A DNA stretch of 64,000 nucleotides from Gavia stellata (lineage: Eukaryota > Chordata > Aves > Gaviiformes > Gaviidae), in the NCBI RefSeq assembly GCF_030936135.1, contig NC_082602.1, positions 26,849,965 to 26,913,964 on the forward strand, read 5' to 3'. Positions 48,779 through 60,500 of this stretch are shown piece by piece. The notes below the pieces were generated by a model that was not told where the DNA came from, did not search any database, and was given only the letters and a program-made list of their open reading frames with translations. A program made the translations under genes and the position numbers. Each line of letters begins with the position of its first letter. Position 1 is the stretch's first letter.

Positions 48779-51700
48779 GTGAGCCGGGCGGCGCCGGGAA
48801 CCGTCACCGTCCCCTCCCCGCGCAGGGTCCGCGGCACCGGGCAGCGCCGCACGGTACTGCGCGGCACCGAGCGTCCTCCTCCCGCGCAACCCGCCCCAGC
48901 TCTCGGCACCTGCATCCCAGCCAGCTCCGCCAGTGCTGTGGAGCACCGGGCGGGCGCCTTCATCCCACGCGCTCCCCTCGGCGCTGCAAATCCCCTCTCC
49001 TGGTCCTGGGGAGCGCTGAGCATCTCCACTGCGTGCAAAACCCTGCAGCGCAGCTCCAGCCTCTGCAGCAGCCCCTCCCCCAGCGATGTGCAGCGCTGGG
49101 CACCCCGACCCAATGCGGTGCCCCCCCCGCACCCTGCAGCACTCGGTACCCCCGCTATCCCATGCTGTGCTGCACTGCATGCAACAGCCCCCCTCCAGCC
49201 ACCAGCACTGTGCACCACCAACCCCCTCTGCCTTGTGCAGTGCCCACCCCACGCAGGGGCAGTGCCCCCGCAGCACTGCGCAGCTCCAGGCATGCCTGCA
49301 GCCTTCCTCCCCCCGGCCTCTTGGCCCTGCACAGCGGGTCCTGTGCCACTGCGGCGCTGCCTGCTGCTTTCACCCTTTATCCATAGGTAGAACCCCAGAT
49401 GGCAGGTTTTGGGGGGACAGGCAGGGCCAGGACACTGCCTCCAACACACCTTTCCCGCAAGGGACAAAGGTCTCCCTGCATATGGCAGTGCTGTTTGGGG
49501 CATCACCCCCTCCCTGCCCCATCCCTTAAGGGTCAGCTCCATAACTGCCCACACATTCCCTGTCGCTGTGGGTAATTCCTCGAAGTCATCTGCCCAGGCT
49601 TGGCCCCTCGCCCTGTGGCTTGGCTCTTAGCACCTGCACTGCAGAAGTTGGAGCTCTGCGAACATTAAGGCTGAATTTGCAGTCAGATCCCAGCACCTCT
49701 TACATCCATGGAAAGACTCACATGGGGCGGACACTGAGCACTCCATGTCTCTTATTGCATTACCACAGTATTACCACATTTTCTTGCTACAGGGAAACAT
49801 TCATGATTTATAATAAAATAAATTCTGAGATTGTTCTATTACAAGGCTATTAAATGATCTGTGGTTTCTAAATCAAGATGTTTCATTCTAAATACAGAAA
49901 CAACTGCCTTACGTCATACCTGAAGGATGCTGTTATTTCACACTCAAGTAATGCCTTGTCATTTTCAAGGCCAAATTTTGCAAGGCTCTCTAGAATTCGT
50001 GACTGTAGCTCCAAGCTGCTTGCAGTCTTCCTGAATAATTGAAGTCTTCTTCAACAAATATTGTGGAAATAAGCAATATACAATATTTCCTGTAGTGGGT
50101 GAAAGGATTACACACAGTAATCTTCTTAAATAGTCATGATGCCATGTGAAAAGAGGGATTCTGGGAACAACATATCAGTTGGGGAAAAAAAATGCAACTG
50201 GATTAAACAGCACCATAATTGAAATTGCTTTAGCTGCAGCACAGCAGCTTTTTACTACATGACCCTCAGGGTCTGCTTTAAGTGTGGTAATACTTAGGAG
50301 TCTTACGAACAATCTGCATGTGTAGCAGCTAAATAATTTTCCTGGCTGCAACGAGGGGAAAAGGATAGGTGTCTGTCTTAAAAGCAAATATTCCTATTAT
50401 TAGAGATTTTAAAATGTTCCTATAGACTGCTAAAGCAGGGACATGTCTTTATGTTTGTAGGCTACCCAATCCAATCAACCAATATGTGAGAGCTTTCCTT
50501 TAGGGGAAAGATTTGCAATGGTGGGGAGATGGTTTTATTCAACCAGCTGGTAGAGCCGGGGTGGGGAAGAGAGGAACAGACAGCGTAACGAGGATAACCC
50601 GTTTTCAAAGAGTGTTTTGTTCATGCGGACTGCAGGCACAGGGAAGGGGACTGTAGACACGGAGGGTCAGAGCAGCAAAAGTGGGGCTGTCCTGGGGTTA
50701 GGTCACCCCAAGTCCTTCCCTCCTGTCATGGCTCAGTGCAGCAGCAGTCTGACTGCATTCAAGCAGAGATTTTAATCTGTACTGCAGCAGCATCCTTGCA
50801 CATCCTGGGGCTTTTCAGTTGGTGCCCCAATGGTCTCCTTGAACCCCTTCCCATTGCCCAGTCCCACCTCAGAGGCACAGCTCCATGTAGCTCTTTTGCT
50901 ATGGGAGATGGTCAGGGCACCACAGGTCAAGGCAGAGACCCCAAGGATGGCCCATAAATGTCCTGCAAGGCGGGATGTGTCTAGCTAACTTGACTGTGAG
51001 ATGCCCCGTGCTGCATTCAGGAGGAGTTGGCACTGCTTCTCTGAGGGTCTCAGCTCAGACTGGGCTTGTTGCATCAGGTTCAGCACAGCCCCCGCTCTTT
51101 GGGCAGCTCCATATCTCGTGGCTGTCACCGCATTATGCACGAGGGAAGTTATGCAGGACATGAAGGAGGGGACAGGATGGGAATGAGGACAGGGACAAGA
51201 CAGGGATAAGGACAGGGACAGGATGGGGATGATGTGGCAGGACAAAGCTCATTCGCTGGAACGGGGAAGCTGGAAGCAATTGCAAAGGCTTGGCTGTGGG
51301 AGGGGGTGCAGGAGAGCAGATTTTGGCAGTGGCCATGCAGGGCTTTGCAGGCAGGGCTGCACTGTCACTTAAATGCAAACTGCTTACTCATTCCTGCTCC
51401 TCATCACACTCCTCTGGTGGCACAGCAGGGCGGCTGGCAGCGGGAAACCATCTGATTGGGAAGATCCCTAGAAGAGCGGGATTCACTGCTTTCAGGCTGC
51501 TGCTTAGATATCTGGATGCATGTCGAGAAAACCAGGCTGCTTGTTTTCTGACAAAAAAATAGAAAAAAAGATTAGTCCCCTTTGCTAGCAAGAAGATCTG
51601 GCCTCAGACTCCTCCACGTTGCAGGCAGAACTGGATGTAGCAGCCATGGCAGGGTGAAGCTGATGATAAGGATGCTAGAAGGACATCGTCATCCAGCTGA

Positions 51701-52381
51701 GCACCCTGGCTTTCACAGGGCAGGTCCCTGACTTTGTGACCCCCACAAATCCCTGCGTTCAGAGCCCCGCAGCCTGGGGCTCCAAGGCATTTTCTGGGGA
51801 AGGTGTCAGCCTTGCCCTCCTGGAGCCAGCTCTTCCCTCCTGTCTTGGCAGCACCAACTCTCCTTCCACCACCTCAATGTGTTTCTCAACTGTTCTTAAG
51901 CCCCGCAGCTGCAGACTGCAGCCCTTCTCCAGGCACCTGCTCCAGCCATGCACTGCTGGGTGCTCTCGCTTGTCCTGCTGAGCCACCGCCCCTGCTTTGA
52001 TGATGTTTAAGCCCAAAACTTCCCTTCCCTCTGCAGCAGCCTGCCTCGTCCCCCGCAGGACTGGGGACTCCACCACCATGTGCTATTTGCCCCCTCCCCT
52101 GCCCCCATCTCACAGACCCTGCTGCAGATGGGAAACTGTATAAATCCATCAGTGTTTAAAGCCTCCCCCGTCCGCACACACTCGCAATCCATGCCCGGTA
52201 CTCTGCCACCTTCTCCATCCCTGTTAGCATGAGATTTCACGATCCCAAGCTCCTGGTGGGATGTGCCATTGCAGACCAACTGCCCATTGCAGCTTCTCTG
52301 TCTCCACAACGGGCAGAGCAGAAAACACGCAGGAGAGGTCCCTGCTCCGAAACACATCCCTGAGCACCCTTGCCTTTGCAG
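48779..52381 (+). other. INA: INA intron 1
   Basis: 3.6 kb, GT...AG. The first 0.6 kb is GC- and Ser/Pro/Ala-codon-rich and keeps an open frame that reads on from exon 1 to about 49,390; the strong donor and the exact exon 2 join show this is intron. A degenerate GGGACAGGAT-type minisatellite lies at about 51,165-51,235. No other gene was seen. Confidence 0.9.
51165..51235 (+). repeat. Degenerate GGGACAGGAT-like minisatellite
   Basis: About six imperfect units such as ggggacaggat, gaggacagggaca and gggataaggaca in tandem within INA intron 1. It is a purine-rich plus strand. Confidence 0.75.
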
Positions 52382-52506
52382 GACACCATCGGGCAGCTGG
52401 AGGACGACCTGCGAAACACCAAAAATGAGATGGCTCGGCACTTGAGGGAGTACCAAGACCTGCTAAACGTCAAGATGGCACTTGATATTGAGATAGCTGC
52501 CTACAG
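52382..52506 (+). CDS. INA: INA exon 2: end of rod coil 2
   Basis: 125 bases between acceptor TTTGCAG and donor GTAAGG, entering in phase 0 and leaving in phase 2. It encodes residues 313-353 plus two bases of Arg354. The peptide runs [14 protein letters not shown], then [20 protein letters not shown] and IEIAAY. This is the conserved C-terminal part of coil 2B, nearly identical to INA of other vertebrates, and part of the helix termination motif needed for filament assembly. Base composition is much less GC-biased than in exon 1. Confidence 0.97.
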
Positions 52507-53107
52507 GTAAGGCTGCTCTGAGCCCGCTGTGCCCAGATGCCTCCCAACCTGAACCCCCAACCCCACCAGGCTAGGGTATTTTCAAGGGCCCAGAAAATAT
52601 CTGGGTACACGCTCAAGGAGTGATACCATTGTATTGCTCATCTCTCCAGCCCAGCCCTGCCGTGCTCCTGTCCAGGCAGCAGCCATGGCTCTATGTCATA
52701 CCTTAATCTAGCAGCTGTGAGTTGTGTCCCTCAGCCATCCCAGAAGCAGTGGTTTTTAATGGGGGCATTTGGGGTTGGAAACTTGTCTCTTTTGCAAAGT
52801 CAAAGTAGATTCAAAAGGCAGAGTCCCTCTGGTTCAGGGTTTGATTTTCCTGGGGTTTCTGGAGGGAGAGGAGGGAGCTGGTCTCACATACCCCATATGG
52901 CAAGTGCTCCAAAAATGATTGACCAAAGCATATGAATCTGAACCAGTTTCATGGTGCAGTGTGACCTCAGCCAGTGTCCACTGCAGGCTGGGGTGATGGC
53001 CCGGAGCGCTAGGACTTGCTCACAGGTCACAGCATGCCCTCAGGCTTTGCAGATGTTTCGCATGAGATGTCCCCAGACTAACCTTTTCCCTTGCGATGTG
53101 CTTGCAG
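52507..53107 (+). other. INA: INA intron 2
   Basis: 601 bases, GTAAGG...TTGCAG, phase 2. Nothing else was recognised inside. Confidence 0.92.
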
Positions 53108-53381
53108 GAAGCTGCTGGAGGGAGAGGAGACCCTCTTCAGCACGGGAAGCGTCGGCCTTTCAGCGCTCAATCCCCTCCCCAACCCCACTTACTCCTTCCA
53201 GCCAAGAGGCTTTAGTTCCTCTACTCTGTCCTTCAAGGAGGAGGACCAAGGAGAGGTTATTAAAGTGACCTCTAAAATATCATCCAGCAGGGCTGAGATG
53301 ATTGAGGGGACCATAACCTCTGCCAGGAAAAGAGGGAGATTAAATGTGCATGAAGGAATCATTGCGAATGCAAAAATGTAA
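53108..53381 (+). CDS. INA: INA exon 3: helix end and tail, with stop
   Basis: Acceptor CTTGCAG; the first base completes Arg354, followed by KLLEGEE, the end of the rod. The tail (about 82 residues) contains GLSALNPLPNPTYSFQPRG, matching the INA-specific LNPLPNP segment, then a small acidic patch (KEEDQGE) where human INA has a long glutamate run. The last residues NVHEGIIANAKM align with the human NIEETTISS-type end. Stop TAA is at 53,379-53,381. Eight of the nine lysines in the whole protein are encoded by exons 2 and 3. Confidence 0.96.
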
Positions 53382-53883
53382 GCGTCAGGACCCCATCCGT
53401 CTTGCATTTAAGGGGGAACAGTCTCCACTCGGCCTTTAAATTGCCCCTCTGGGCATGAAGCCATGCTGGGCTTGCAGGAAGCCCCCCTTAGAAACACATA
53501 ACGCCCCGGGGACACTGACCTGGGGCCAGCTTCCTTGCGGGTCCGAGCTTCCTCGCGGGTCCTGCCATGCAGAGGCCGAGCTTGGCACATTGCTCCCTTT
53601 TAAATGGGGCGGAGGCACGGGCAGGTAGCTAGATGCATGTTGGTCATTGTTGTGGTGGCACAGTGGACTCGTAGCACCCACCATCCCTCCCTCCTCCCAT
53701 GGCAGGTGAGGGGGAGCCAGCTGGGACTACTGCTCAGCTGGCTCTCTGGGGAGGGGGGACAAGAGAAACAACTCAACACATTTTCTATAACTAGTTTCAA
53801 GGCTACAGACCTTCATCTACTATCCAAATCCACGTATAGCTAAACTCTTGCCCGCTCCTCAAACCGTAGCCATCCACTTTTAA

Positions 53884-53965
53884 TCCCAGAAGCACAGAAA
53901 TAGCCATACTGGACTGTAACCACACCTGACGTCTGGTCTACGAGCCACTTCCATTTTAAACGATA
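53884..53965. repeat. Possible diverged retroelement fragment
   Basis: The stretch 'gcacagaaatagccatactgga' followed by '...gtctggtctacgagcca' resembles the 'gccatactgg(gtcagacc)...' block of ancient amniote non-LTR/SINE elements. It is too diverged to assign with confidence. It lies in the inferred INA 3' UTR. Confidence 0.3.
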
Positions 53966-54533
53966 AGGAATGTTCATTTTTTCTTGTCCTGGCAATTCTG
54001 TCTAGTTTTCAGCACTGTTAGTCCAGCCAGGCATGCGGGGTTTGCTAGCAGCAGGCGCAGGGAACCGGTGCATTGGAGTTGAAGGCACCACCACACCGCA
54101 GGGTGCAGCACCTCATCTGGTGTCACTGGCTCTGAAATGCCGGGGGTCTGCAGGGGCCCTTGTTTGGCTGCACAGTCATCACATGAAAACCCCACGCTCA
54201 CATTAGCATCGTGCCCCAGCTGGCGCTGGGAAGATGCAGGACTCCTGAACGCCAGCCCGCAAAGCATCCTTGTCTCCGCTCTAACTGTTCCAACATGTGC
54301 CAAATTTGAGATAGGATTTACAACCATAGGTTTCCTTCAATGCCTTAAAATTGCCAGCGATCGCTTTTGCAAGAGCCGGAGACTCCGCGTGTGCGTGTGT
54401 TGCGTGTCAGTGCCCTGGCAAGGTTATCATCATGAGACCTTACTGCCCTTGCGGTGGTGCCAGAGTAGTTCCTGGAACCAGCAAATCGTTTGCTCACACT
54501 CTTTCCTCTTCTGTGGTAAGGCACAAGTTAATA

Positions 54534-54539
54534 ATTAAA
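54534..54539 (+). terminator. INA: Candidate INA poly(A) signal ATTAAA
   Basis: First ATTAAA/AATAAA hexamer downstream of the INA stop codon on the plus strand, followed by a U/GU-rich stretch. Confidence 0.4.
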
Positions 54540-54560
54540 AAGAAAGAAATAGTTATGTGG

Positions 54561-57500
54561 ATCAAACCGAGCTGTTTTGTCTTCTTTGCTGCTGCTTTGC
54601 CTCGGGAACGCACCTGGGTGTCTGGCCTGCAGTCGGTTCGGTCCCCAGCAGTCCCACTGGTCCTCTGCAAAGAGCTTGGTGTTGGGGTGCGACTGCCAAA
54701 TTCTGCTGCTGGGGCTGCAAGGCAAGGCTGGTCCCACCAACAGCAGTGGGGCATGTCTGGGTCTCACACAGGTGCCTGTCACAGCGGCCCTGCTTTGTAG
54801 AAAAGCTTACAGCCAGCCGGCCGAGGGAACAAGGTCTCCCCTGCGGCCGAGCACACCCTCATTTCCCCAGAAAAGGAACTCTGAGGCTTTGATTTGCGTC
54901 ACAGCCCTGACAGTTTGGTCCCAAGATACCTGCCGTTTCTCCTCCACCCTGCCTGCATGCTCAGGTGTTAAAAATGGCCTCTTTGTTTGCCTTCACAAGT
55001 GAAGATAGAGCGATGTACACCATAGCAGACAGAAGATGTGAGGGTGCACCCACCTCCTTTGACTGACCCAGCAGTCAAAGGTGCCCGCCGAGCTGGCCGC
55101 AGTGCTGGCTTATATTCAGAAGATGCCCACACTCTACCTGGGATGGGCCTTTAGAGTGGCACACGGAAGGGCAGCAGGGCACGGGCAGAGCACGTACAGG
55201 CTTCCCACCGGGTGGCCCTGCCAGCAGCACGCTGTCCTATCACTTTCCCATTCCTGCCTTGTCACACCACATCACGGCAGTCTGCCCCAGAGCCCCAGGG
55301 ACATGGTGTGACAGTCACGGGCTTCTCTGCTAGTGCTGCAGGCCAGGAGCAGCACGGCTGCTTCCCTTGACCCTGCCACACCAATAACCTCCGTGACGAT
55401 GACCTGGCGAGGCCGCTCACCGTGGGGTGATGCAGCCCCGGGGAGGGCAGCCCTGTGGGTGGTGAAGAAAGGGGCACCTTTCGGAGGCTGGGGAGGGGGC
55501 TCAGGGCATGGCTGGGGCAGCACATCCCACCAGCAACCCCCAGCAAAACAGCACGGAGCAACTCGGGGTGCCCAGACAGAGCTGGGGGGGCGGGAGGGGA
55601 GAGTTAAGTCCAGGGCACTGGTACATAAAGCAAGGGCCAACCTCCAAACATCTGCTGGCTCAGCTGTCAGTTAGGAAATGCAAACACACAGCATTTCTCC
55701 CTAATCATAGGGGAAATACAAGGCAGATGTGACTGTGCAGCTAATGTAATATATTCTGAACTTCAAATACCCTCCAGCACTGCTTTGTTTCTGTCCCTTA
55801 AGCAAAAGCAGCCTGACCCTTCCTTTATTCCCAGCACAAACCTCCATTAGGATTCCTGCTTGCTCAGCAGGCTAGATGCTAGCAACAAAGCTGGGAATTT
55901 TACTTTGGGGATACTGATGTGGAGGGGCTGCAGTCGTTGAGGAGGACAAAAGAGCCGGGGGAGAGGATGAGGTGCTGTTTGGAAACTGGCTTCTGACCAG
56001 AATTGGCTCTTTGCAAGGGCTGGCTCCAGAGATTTCCTGCATTTCTGGAGCTCTGCAGTGTTTTGGTGCTGTCTCATTGGGTTAAGCTCCAAAAGTGGGA
56101 GGGAGGCAGCAGGCAGAGAAAGGATCTGGGCATTTAGGATACATGAGAAAGGACCGGGCTTGAGTTTAGATTATATTATGGTTTTGACAGCCCCTCTGCT
56201 GGGCTCTGTCCCTGTGATCTTACAGGGTCTGAGCTGCCAAGCTTTAATTACCCTGATAGCAGCATGCGACCAACCCCACAAGTGCTCTCCCAGGACTGAG
56301 GGTGAGCGAGAGCCCTTGTGGGAGGGGGACATGCTGCTTTCCTGAAGGACAGAACCCGACTGGGCAACCAGGGCTGCCCCCAGCTCTGCAGCAGGCTCCC
56401 AGCTACTCATGTCCAGCTGCAATGCCTGTGCTGTGGGGACCATGGAGGAGAGCTGGTCCTCCAGTGATGTCCTCTGCAAGCACAGAACCAGGGGGAGCAG
56501 GGAGAGCTGCTGACCATGAAACCCAGAAAACCCAAGCCTTTCAAACCCTATCCTGCAAGCTTCCATTGGCCATTTGGTAAGTCCCATCTCAGAAAGTCTA
56601 GTCCCATGAGGGAGCCTTTGCAGGAGATGCATTCCCTGTCCCAGTCTCTCCCAGCAGCACTTGCCCAAATGCACCTGGGAGCAGCAGAGTGGTGACCCTG
56701 CAGGCACGCATGGAGAAGGCAGCCAAGGGCCCCGGTGTCACAGTGTAGACACAGCCCCTGGGGACAGCTTGCTCTGGCCATTCCCTGGTGCTCACGTTTC
56801 GGCTGCAGGATCAGAGAAGGCACTGCCTAATGCCCAACTGAGGTGTGTTGAGCCCCATCCGCTCAACTCCTGTGGACCACCCAGGTGGCTTCCACTATTG
56901 GGCAAGAGGGTTGAGCTCCCCACAGGAAGCATGGTGACATGTGGCCAGGAGGGCTTGTGCCCTCACTCCTTACCTTAAGGGAGACCCATGCCCTCACTCG
57001 CCTCGTCTTTAGGAGGAGAATGAAGACAGCAGAGAGGGATGAGCCCAGCTCAGCATGTTACCAACACTGATCTCCAGCAATCTCCATCCAGGCCTCCTTT
57101 TCTATTGCTATCTTTTCTTCAGGGTGACTCCTTTCACCTGCCAGCTTATATGCACCAGAAGGCTTCTCCAGCGAAGCACTAAGCTGGAACAGGGCAATAA
57201 ATCCTCCTTCATGGTCCCACCTTTCTTACTGGGTTAAACACCAAGGCTGCCAGAGAAAAGGAATGAGTCACACTGCAGATGCTTAAAGATTTATACCTCT
57301 GCAGAACCCCGACCTCTCAGATAAAAGGCAGCTGCGGACACTGACTGCACCATCAACTCGAGAAGAAGCAGAGAGCAGGCATTTCTCCACGATGCTGTGT
57401 TGCTTTCATTTTTATGCTAGGGAGAACTCCAGCCTCCATGCAGGGGTGCAAGCTCCCACCACAAGGCTGGCCAGTTGTTTTTTTTCCCCCCGGAAAGAGA

Positions 57501-60500
57501 TGCTGGCCCGTGCACCGTGCAGCTGTGCTTTGGGGCTGCCTGGCTCTGCTCGTTTCATTGCCATGTAGGTGAGAGGGGACAGTCTGTGCAGCCTGGGATG
57601 TTGGCTGGGGTGGGCCTGGTTATGCTCCTGCTGCTCCAGTGATGGAAGACCCTTGTTCCCATTGTGATCCTGGAACCAAGGGTCCTTCAGCTCCACCAGA
57701 GGTTCCTGCAACAACTGTCTGTGCTGAGATGTACAGCTCCTTAAAAACAGAGAGTTTCTGCACACAGAATTTTGCTAATGATGCCTGGATGCCGGAATTC
57801 ATTAAAGAGTAAGCCAAAGAAAAAGCAGCCAAAGAAAAAAACTCCAAACATTTTCCTTTGGCAGGAATATAGACATCTCCTTTTCCAGACTGGGGAAGAA
57901 CACTGTCATTCAGCAAGAAGGAATCAACAGGCAATTCAGAGCAAAGTCTCTTCCAGCACCTTTGGCTGGATCTATCCAGCTCTCTTCTTGCCAGCTCTTA
58001 GCACAGAGACCTCCTCAAGAAGAGCTTCTTCCCCGAGTGAGTGACCCACACACCACCCTAACACCAGCAGCCAAACAGATGCATCTGAGTGATCAAATGT
58101 CCACATCAGTGGGGCCTGACACTTTAAAGCGAAGTTTATACCAAAATAGCACGAGCAATGTAAGCTCATTCATGCAAGTCTTCGCAGGCATATGGGAATA
58201 AGGATCACTTGGCAAACGCAGCGTAACTTTCAAACAGGGTGTGGGTGGGGTGGCGTGGGGTGAGAGAATGCTCATTGACCCTGTTCTGTCCCAGCAGACT
58301 CCAGCTGAGGCAGAAGGGCTGCAGATTATGGGGATGCACTCCCACAGTAGGGTGGTACAGCCTGTGCAGGGGTCTTCATCCAAAACCCTCAATTCCCCCA
58401 GCTAAAACAGAGAGGAACCTGCAACTCTGTGATACATGATTATATCCTTGTTAAAGCAGAATGTACCACCAAGGACACTGCTGCCTGGAACTGACTGCCC
58501 TGCTGGAGCTCAGCTGTGTCCACTGTAACTCAAACAAGGAGCAGCGCTCATGCTAAATACAGACACACCTGCTTAGATGGAAGGGAAGTAACCCAGAAAA
58601 TTTCAGAGTGCAAATTCCAGAGCCCCAGGTACACATCCACTTGCTGCCCATAGATGGGAGCAAAGCTCTTGGGGTGTTGTAAGCATCAGCTCTGAAAAAA
58701 AGAGGCACCAGAGTCCCTTTCTATGGCAGCAGAGCCAGCTCAGCCGCTTTGCCTTTGAGTAGAGAGGCAGCTGCTGGCTGCCTGCATCCCAGAGAGCACA
58801 GGAGACACAGGCTCCTGCCTTCCTTACACCCGGAGCAGCCTTGTGAACACACTGACACACACATGGTCGTTCTCCGGGGTGGCGTACATGCCCAGACCTG
58901 AGTGTGGTCTGTAAGAACGAGCTGTTTGGACATGTCATTTGGAAAAGGTGAGGTCAGACTGAAAAACACTGAGGCTTAGAACTTCATTAAGTTTAAGCAA
59001 ATTTTCACTGGAAATGCAAAAAAACCCCCAAACCTCAGATACAAGGCACCTTGTTAGCAAATTCTTAGTCTAGAAAAGAGGCCTGAGAGCTTTATGAATA
59101 ATGCCTGACAATGCTTGAAGCAAGACAAAATGTTTCAGCAAGCCAAAATATTCTCAGGCTGGATTCTTAAGGAAACAAGGATTATGGAATCATACTGCGA
59201 CTAAATGTCCCCTTTACCCCCAAGACCCTTCCCCAACAGTTTTTTCTTTTTTATGGTCATCAGCTTAACTTCAGCCACATTTGAGAGAGCTGAAGGTCTC
59301 AAAGATATCAAATTCCTCCAAGTTTCATGCATGCAGATATAAGTGAAATACTTTAATTGATTAAAAAGTTGAGCTTCCCTTACTAGAGACCAGAAAACCC
59401 ATTCAGAGGGCAAAAGTTATGAATGCCTCAACACAGAGGCAAGCTTCATTGCGGGTTCATTTGCAATGAAAAGACAAAAGTTGTAAAATTAAAAAAAAAA
59501 CAAAAACAAAAAACAAAAAACCCACCCCAGAATGAAACAAGCGTAACTTTTTTTTTTAAACTGTTCACCCACTACTTGTTTCTTAGAACCAAGTTTTTTT
59601 CTTTTCCTTTTGGTTGAACTTCTCCATAGGTAACTAAATCAATCCACTTGCAGCTGGAACAACTGGCAACACAACAAATTCAGCCCAGATGTTTATAATT
59701 TAGCAAAATTTTAAACAAGTAAAAGTAAAGTCTTTAAAAGAAACACACTTGGTTGCTTTGGTGACAGGTACTGTTACCAGTCCTGTTATACCTGCATTCA
59801 TGAAGGGGATCTCAGTAGTAGTCTGTTAATTGCCTGCCCTCAAAAACCCAGCAGTAGCATGGGATTTTCCATTCACAGCACTTTATAGAAATTATTGTAC
59901 TATATGGACAGAGCTGAGAAGTGAATAAATCTGTTCAAGGTCATACAGGAAGTCCAGGACAGAGATGAAAAGAGAATGCAGGTGCCCCTGTGTTCAGCTT
60001 ACCCACTCACACAGACCACCACCATGTCTATTCTGTATGTTATGGCACATAAATAATCTGCTATTTTATTGCCACCAATAGGTGAAATATTTTCCCAGGT
60101 CCCATGAGAAAGAAAAAAGGACAATGCAGGTTCTTGTGATGGGTGTTGGGCTTCTCACCTGGGGAGTTCTTACCTTTCAGTCCCAGGTGTACGCAAGAAA
60201 GGACACAATGGCTCATCATTTAATAACTGCTTCTGTCACCACCAGCTACAGAAAAGCATGCTGCAAGCACATTGTGGTATCTTGGAATGACTGGTTGCCT
60301 CCCAGCACCATGTGAAAAGGGGTCCAAAGCAGCTCTCCCAGGAACACACTGTTTTTCTCAATCTTTGCAAGTCCCCACCACCCACTTTTCTACTATTGGT
60401 GTTTCTCTTGGAAGAAAACAGACATTCTAAGATTTCATTTGCAAATAGACTATTTTACCACGCAATTAGAAAATAGACGCTCTCTTCTCCACTTTGGGAA

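Larger units (their letters stand above)
47590..48900. other. CpG island 2 (INA promoter and exon 1)
   Basis: Very high GC and CpG density across the INA promoter, the whole first exon and the start of intron 1. The flanking GT/CT-rich tract and the rest of intron 1 are visibly less CpG-dense. Boundaries are by eye. Confidence 0.85.
47843..53381 (+). other. INA: INA gene, complete coding region in three exons (alpha-internexin)
   Basis: The three exons join to 1,335 bases, giving 444 residues plus stop. Alpha-internexin is a type IV intermediate filament protein of neurons that co-assembles with neurofilament NEFL, NEFM and NEFH in axons. Layout: head 1-52; alpha-helical rod about 53-362 with heptads, the helix-start motif at 61-76 ([16 protein letters not shown]) and the helix-end motif ending YRKLLEGEE at about 361; tail 363-444. 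The tail motif LNPLPNP and the gene order next to NT5C2 identify INA rather than NEFL or NEFM. The human protein is about 499 residues. The difference lies in a shorter head and a tail without the long glutamate run. Confidence 0.95.
53382..54560 (+). other. INA: INA 3' UTR (inferred end)
   Basis: The first good poly(A) hexamer after the stop codon is ATTAAA at 54,534-54,539. It is followed by a U/GU-rich stretch (ctgttttgtcttctttgctg, about 54,571-54,590) suited as a downstream element. This would give a 3' UTR of about 1.2 kb. An AATAAA at 57,196-57,201 is an alternative distal site. No transcript evidence is available. Confidence 0.45.

Noticed and set aside
48779-49390. In-frame read-through of INA exon 1 into intron 1 (to about 49,390).
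   Set aside because: A strong GTGAGC donor and the exact phase-0 join to exon 2 restore the conserved coil 2B; the read-through peptide is low-complexity.
47639-49554. Minus-strand open frames of 545 and 503 codons opposite INA exon 1.
   Set aside because: They are mirror images of a GC-rich, arginine/alanine-coding exon and run on through promoter and intron. They have no domain or splice logic.
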